A stretch of 22,217 nucleotides of DNA, from positions 1 through 22,217 of the forward strand of contig JBNGIO010004083.1 of assembly GCA_049999805.1 (NCBI GenBank). Reading direction: 5' to 3'. A model generated the notes under the pieces. The model did not search any database and was not told where the DNA came from. It saw nothing but the letters and a program-made list of their open reading frames with translations. The stretch is from Folioceros fuciformis (lineage: Eukaryota; Anthocerotophyta; Anthocerotopsida; Anthocerotales). Each line of letters starts with the position of its first letter. Positions within the stretch are counted from its first letter, which is position 1. This document shows, one piece after another, positions 18,338 through 22,217 of this stretch. Position numbers and translations under genes: made by a program.

Positions 18338-20428
18338 TCACAAAGCCTTGGACCCCGAAGGCTCCTCGTCCTCAGGTAGACCATCCTGCTCTGCATAGCT
18401 GACACCCATGATATCAGTTTCTAGTTCGTGAATCAACTTCTCCATCATCCTCCTGTAAGACGGCATGTAGTGGTCGTGAATCATCATTCTGGATAATCGA
18501 ATCTTGCCGTAGAGTCCTCTGTGAGTCAAATACAATCCAATGGTATCAGAACTTGTAGGGCCATCGTCATCTGTACAAGGCCCGCAAACCATATGCATGA
18601 TTCGTCCAGGAGGGAAGAAGCGATTATGTGAGCTGCTCGAGGCCGATGAGGAAACAGTAGGATCGGTGACGATATTGCTATGACCACTGATGGTAGCATT
18701 ATTTACAATATCCACCTCCTCCTTGGTGATCTCCCTCGCAGCCTCTTCTACTTCAGGACCAGCAAAGCTAGTGCCCTTGTCCCGTTGCCTTTCGATTTCA
18801 TGCTCTATCTGCTGCCAAATATACTCTTCACTGGGGATATCTTCCACCCCATGATGATTTTCCAGGTTTCCTTCCTCGTACTCATCTCTGAAATCCTGTC
18901 CGTACACACTCCCTTCAAAGGCTGAACCGGAAACCAGATCACCAGTGCGTTTGACACCCCTGCACTCAACATCCTCACTGACCCGTCCAGCGGGCCCCGC
19001 TGTCTCCGCAGAATCACCAAGCTCATGCTCCATGGAACTTGTGGGTAGCATAGTCTCAGTCAGGCTGCTGTGTGATTCAACGTGTTCACTGCGACAGACC
19101 ACAGCTTCTGCACTGTCCTCCTCAAGTACAGCCTGATCCGAAGCCGCCGCAGACTTTACAGTAACTGACCTCCTGCGGGCACCCATGCAAGACCAGCCGA
19201 CAAGCCCACCGTTTGACACAGGTCGCAAAATCGCACCGGCACTAGTGCGTGCTGCTTTTGCAACCGCAGCCGAATTGGGGTAGAGCTGAAACGACGCCTT
19301 CGAGATGCTTGCTATGGAATTCCCAAGAGCGGATGCAGAGCGCACCAAAGTTTTAAGAACCCTAGTACGCTCAATTTGCTCTCGGATATCATTGACCCAG
19401 GCAGATCTCGAGGCAGTGACTTCAGCCCGCAGATCATCCACAGAGGCAGCCGAGAAGGTGGGCACCAGATCCGTACCATTTATAAACGATGTGACAAACG
19501 GTAACCCTGAGACAGCCAGCTCCCATGTCATGCAAGCAGCAGGTGCAAAACAGATGCAATGAGCCGATCCAAACGCATCCTGTTCCCGAAGAATATAAGT
19601 CAACAGAGCAGCAGTGCCTCCTCCAAGAGAATGCCCAACAATCTTCAAACTGTAACAAGGATACTCCTTCAAAGCTTCCAAAAGCTTGGGTGTGGCATGC
19701 TGAGCAATCCACCTAGCAGCTGCAACCATGCCACAGTGAGCATACCCAAGGACCAGGCTCTGCACACCGCCCTCATCAAGCACGGTGTGATGGAAAGGCA
19801 CCACAGCCCCAGTCAAGGCAGTCAAGGTGTCCTTCGTGCTATGCGTTCCTCTAATCAGCAGCAAAATGCACCCAGCCTCCTTATCCAGCAAGACCGTAAA
19901 CGCAGGCCGCAGCAATCCCGCCTTCCCTTCCTGCACAAGCACATCCTCGCTCGCATACCCGCTCTTCTCCAAAAACCTAGGAAACGGGTTCTTCGAGAAG
20001 AGAATGCACAGATTGAGCAACCTCAGCAGCTCCCTCAACTCCCCCAGCACCCGAGGCCCTCTCAGCTGGCTGGCATCCTCCAGATACACATCCGCCACCC
20101 GCAAATGGCTCTGCTTCCTCAACAGGTAGTTGATGCCGAACGCCAAATCCCCGATTGGCCACTTTCCCAAAGTCTCCGCATAAGTGAACCGGAGCGTCTC
20201 CGTGATGGTGGAGATGGCCTCATACCAGGTAAAGGGCGCCCGCGCAGGCTTGGGAGGCTCAACCCTCCTGCGCAAGAGACCGGTCGTCTGCTCCTGCTGC
20301 TCCTTCTCGTCTGTGCCGGCAGACCCCTCGGCATCCTCAGCCGCTTTCACAGCCCAGGGAATGCCCCACTTTGTGTAGTAGAACACAACCGCAGCCCCCG
20401 CTGCCGTCGCCATCGCTGCAGCTGCCAT
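18338..20428 (-). CDS. Class 3 lipase, diacylglycerol lipase-like, intronless
   Basis: Predicted serine hydrolase of the plant mono-/diacylglycerol lipase group with a Lipase_3 N-terminal region. The 696-aa protein is encoded by one uninterrupted frame from the ATG at 20428-20426 (a second Met is residue 6). Residues 1-30 are hydrophobic (AAGAAVVFYYTKWGIPW), suggesting a membrane anchor or organelle targeting. The catalytic core covers roughly 130-325: oxyanion-side LIRGTHS (191-197), nucleophile elbow GHSLGGG with Ser267, and Asp320 in INGTDLVPTF. A long acidic, Ser-rich low-complexity linker spans about 420-600. The C-terminal block FFPPGRIMHMV (604-614) to LYGKIRLSRMMIHDHYMPSY carries the probable catalytic His (His653). 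All three triad positions are present, so it looks active; the likely reaction is hydrolysis of acylglycerol esters. The 3' end converges on ABCC, while the 5' end is divergent from the downstream Cys-rich ORF. Confidence 0.9.
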   Translation of the reverse strand: MAAAAMATAAGAAVVFYYTKWGIPWAVKAAEDAEGSAGTDEKEQQEQTTGLLRRRVEPPKPARAPFTWYEAISTITETLRFTYAETLGKWPIGDLAFGINYLLRKQSHLRVADVYLEDASQLRGPRVLGELRELLRLLNLCILFSKNPFPRFLEKSGYASEDVLVQEGKAGLLRPAFTVLLDKEAGCILLLIRGTHSTKDTLTALTGAVVPFHHTVLDEGGVQSLVLGYAHCGMVAAARWIAQHATPKLLEALKEYPCYSLKIVGHSLGGGTAALLTYILREQDAFGSAHCICFAPAACMTWELAVSGLPFVTSFINGTDLVPTFSAASVDDLRAEVTASRSAWVNDIREQIERTRVLKTLVRSASALGNSIASISKASFQLYPNSAAVAKAARTSAGAILRPVSNGGLVGWSCMGARRRSVTVKSAAASDQAVLEEDSAEAVVCRSEHVESHSSLTETMLPTSSMEHELGDSAETAGPAGRVSEDVECRGVKRTGDLVSGSAFEGSVYGQDFRDEYEEGNLENHHGVEDIPSEEYIWQQIEHEIERQRDKGTSFAGPEVEEAAREITKEEVDIVNNATISGHSNIVTDPTVSSSASSSSHNRFFPPGRIMHMVCGPCTDDDGPTSSDTIGLYLTHRGLYGKIRLSRMMIHDHYMPSYRRMMEKLIHELETDIMGVSYAEQDGLPEDEEPSGSKAL

Positions 20429-20845
20429 CCTGAGACATGAAACTCCCGAAAGCCTTCACCAACTCCTCCACCACAATCAAAACCCACCGCTATCAAAACC
20501 GATTACACCACCTCACACCGCAACCGCATCACACACCCCGCATCAGATCCTTGCCCTGGATGCGTGGCGTGTAGAAATCGCAGCAACAAGCACCCCACGT
20601 GGCGTCCACAACGCCTACAGTAAACAGTGTGCCCTGGTGACAATGGCCCCTGCCTTCTCACAAACATGGCTATGGCAGGCAGCCAAGGGCTTTCATATAC
20701 TAAGCATATTCCGGGTAAGATACCATCCTTCCTCACGACTCGTAGTACAGTACCGATAGAAAAGGAAAAGGAGCACCTCACCCTGTTTCTATACTCGCCA
20801 GCCGTCGACCATCGCATACCCATACCGTATCGCATGCTGCGCTTC

Positions 20846-20853
20846 AAACCCTA
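20846..20853 (+). promoter_or_regulatory. Telo-box (AAACCCTA)
   Basis: A perfect AAACCCTA, the short telomere-like element found in many plant promoters, especially of growth and translation genes. It lies 418 bp upstream of the lipase ATG and 254 bp upstream of the plus-strand ATG, so either gene could use it. Confidence 0.45.
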
Positions 20854-20901
20854 GCCAACCAAAACCCTCAACGTGTTTAGAAACCGTAGCCAACCAAAAC
20901 C
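20852..20901. repeat. 15-bp direct repeat tagccaaccaaaacc, period 35
   Basis: Exact copies at 20852-20866 and 20887-20901, the first overlapping the telo-box. This could be a duplicated protein-binding site in the divergent promoter; the function is not shown. Confidence 0.7.
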
Positions 20902-21106
20902 AGAAGCCGGGATGACCTGCACAATCTGCTTCTCCGCGCAACTCGCTGCGAAGCGCGCTCGACGAGGGTCTTGTGGAAGGGGAACGGAAGAGTCGAGAAG
21001 ACGAGAGTAGGAATGGGAACGAGCGCGGGCGATAGGCTTACCGCGCGTGCTGCGCTAATATGGCTGCCGGGGTGGCGCATCGCACAGGGTGCAGAAGGAG
21101 ACCACA

Positions 21107-21541
21107 ATGGTAGGAAATGTGTGCCTGGTGTGCCAGTGCGAGCTCTCCTGCCCCGTGTGCGTAAAGGATGAGAGACAAGGATCGCGACGGAGCCTGATGT
21201 CGTGCTTCGGTGGCAGGGGCGGGGTGGTGTGCGATCGCAACGCAGGGCATTCTCTGCAAGACAGTCTCTGCTGCCCGCGCTGCTACGTTAGGGCAAGACA
21301 GGATTTGGACGAGCAGTGGAACAGGAGCGAGCGGCTGAGATCGGAGCTGGTCCTACTCAGGAACTTGCCTTCTTGCAACCCTGTCACGTCTCCCACTTCC
21401 ATCGCCCTTGCTCTGCACCGGCCCAAGCCTCCCTACTCCACCATTCCAATACCTGCCGCCGCTGTGGCCTCTGCTGCCACCGCTCCGGAACCCCGACGCG
21501 GTGCGATCGCGGAGAGGAAGGCGGACTGCACCATCTTGTGA
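21107..21541 (+). CDS. Tentative Cys-rich small protein or first exon
   Basis: I do not recognise this gene with confidence. The frame from the ATG at 21107 encodes 144 aa. Cysteines cluster as C6-x2-C9-x-C11-x3-C15-x2-C18, then C33, C42 and C55-C56-x2-C59, which suggests a zinc-binding fold. A charged helix-like stretch follows (RQDLDEQWNRSERLRSEL, 64-81), then a Pro/Ala-rich tail. A Cys-pair module leading into a coiled coil is seen in ATG14-type autophagy proteins, but the resemblance here is only in layout. If the gene is real, the part after about residue 85 may be intron or non-coding, with the true reading continuing through a splice. A chance ORF in GC-rich DNA cannot be excluded. Confidence 0.35.
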   Translation: MVGNVCLVCQCELSCPVCVKDERQGSRRSLMSCFGGRGGVVCDRNAGHSLQDSLCCPRCYVRARQDLDEQWNRSERLRSELVLLRNLPSCNPVTSPTSIALALHRPKPPYSTIPIPAAAVASAATAPEPRRGAIAERKADCTIL

Positions 21542-22217
21542 TCCAGGTTGTCCTCTGCCAGGCCATGCCGCATCAGGTACTACTCCCCTGGGCCTCGCGG
21601 GTGCCCTCATGCGCAGGACGCTGAATTCTGCTCCTCGAACACCGGAGAGGCACATGAACATGAACTCAGGATTCATCCTTCATAAATTCCAAGACATCCG
21701 TCCGTCTCAGCAAGCAGGCTCGGTCACGTGGTGGTCTGAGAGCAATGCTCTTTATCCTTTCTGTGCAGCAGGTTCTGCCTTTCCTTCCAAGCCAACGTGC
21801 TGTGGACCCTCAATGCCGGAGCCTCGTGCTCTGCGTGAGCACCCATCAACCAAGGCAGTCAAAGATTGAAGTTATTGTTATCTTCAAACACTCCCTTTGA
21901 GACGAACATTTTGAGTCAATGTACGTACTTTGCTTGTATCCCGTCGCATGGATGCTGGCGCCCCTGCACATGCCGGATTCCCTCTCTTTTCCGTATAGAA
22001 TTGAACTCAGGTCGGGGGATTACGTAGTAGATTGTTCTGTTGCATCGAACGAGTTTGATGCATCTTTTGGGTCTTTCTCAGACGAAAATTACACTTCTCA
22101 TCATAGATGAAAACAACAGCCATCAAATATTTCATATGTGAACGCGTATCACGAATCGTGCGTATCGTACCTGGCAAACGGTCATGCTTAATTGACGTTG
22201 CGAGCTCTATGATTTGA
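21542..22217. other. Right edge, no firm gene
   Basis: ORFs continue in other frames without recognisable domains. At 21981-21998 a pyrimidine-rich run ends in TATAG and resembles a 3' splice site. The following frame stays open to a TGA at 22108-22110 (protein IELRSGDYVVDCSVASNEFD and onward). It could be a terminal exon of the upstream Cys-rich gene, but no donor pairs with it convincingly. An AT-rich stretch follows to the window end. Confidence 0.35.

Larger units (their letters stand above)
20429..21106. promoter_or_regulatory. Divergent promoter region upstream of the lipase
   Basis: A 678-bp spacer between the lipase ATG (minus) and the tentative Cys-rich ORF (plus). It contains a telo-box and a short direct repeat, entered separately. 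An ORF of about 110 codons on the minus strand here lacks an ATG at its edge and shows no family features. Confidence 0.5.

Noticed and set aside
19559-20440. 293-codon plus-strand ORF
   Set aside because: It lies wholly antisense to the lipase gene, has low-complexity Gln/Ser/Pro composition and no domain; it is a shadow of the lipase coding frame.

Overview
The window looks like nuclear DNA from a gene-dense land-plant genome. The evidence is spliced genes with short GT-AG introns (80-269 bp), two PLS-class pentatricopeptide repeat (PPR) genes of the organelle RNA-editing type, a plant-type ABCC transporter and a plant-type class 3 lipase. Compact genes, short introns and the style of the PPR C-terminus suggest a seedless plant (hornwort, other bryophyte or lycophyte). 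This is an inference; no marker in the window fixes the species. A run of exactly 100 N at 9616-9715 is an assembly gap of unknown size.

Layout. 1-527: no gene recognised. 528-5834: two paralogous PPR genes, head to head, with about 360 bp between their ATGs. The minus-strand gene has one fewer repeat unit and ends early at a TGA beyond which homology continues. 6760-7766: a two-exon gene for a small polytopic membrane protein resembling NicO/RcnA-type metal transporters, with His-rich stretches. 7767-10856: about 3.1 kb with no convincing gene, containing the gap, short tandem repeats and a TATAAATA box. 10857-16714: a complete 12-exon ABCC transporter (1572 aa as modelled), every junction phase-consistent. 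16715-18337: non-coding, holding two diverged copies of a segment of roughly 400 bp exactly 840 bp apart. 18338-20428 (minus): an intronless class 3 / diacylglycerol lipase-like gene. 20429-21106: a divergent promoter region with a telo-box. 21107-21541: a tentative Cys-rich ORF. The remainder shows nothing firm.

The genes do not form an operon-like system. The PPR pair probably acts on organelle transcripts, and because both proteins lack a DYW deaminase domain they would need a deaminase in trans. The NicO-like protein and the ABCC protein are independent membrane transporters, and the lipase is a lipid enzyme. The most notable signals are the inverted PPR pair with its unit-number difference and nonsense-truncated E+ end, and the unexplained 840-bp-spaced duplication. 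I see no clear sign of a wholly new biological system.
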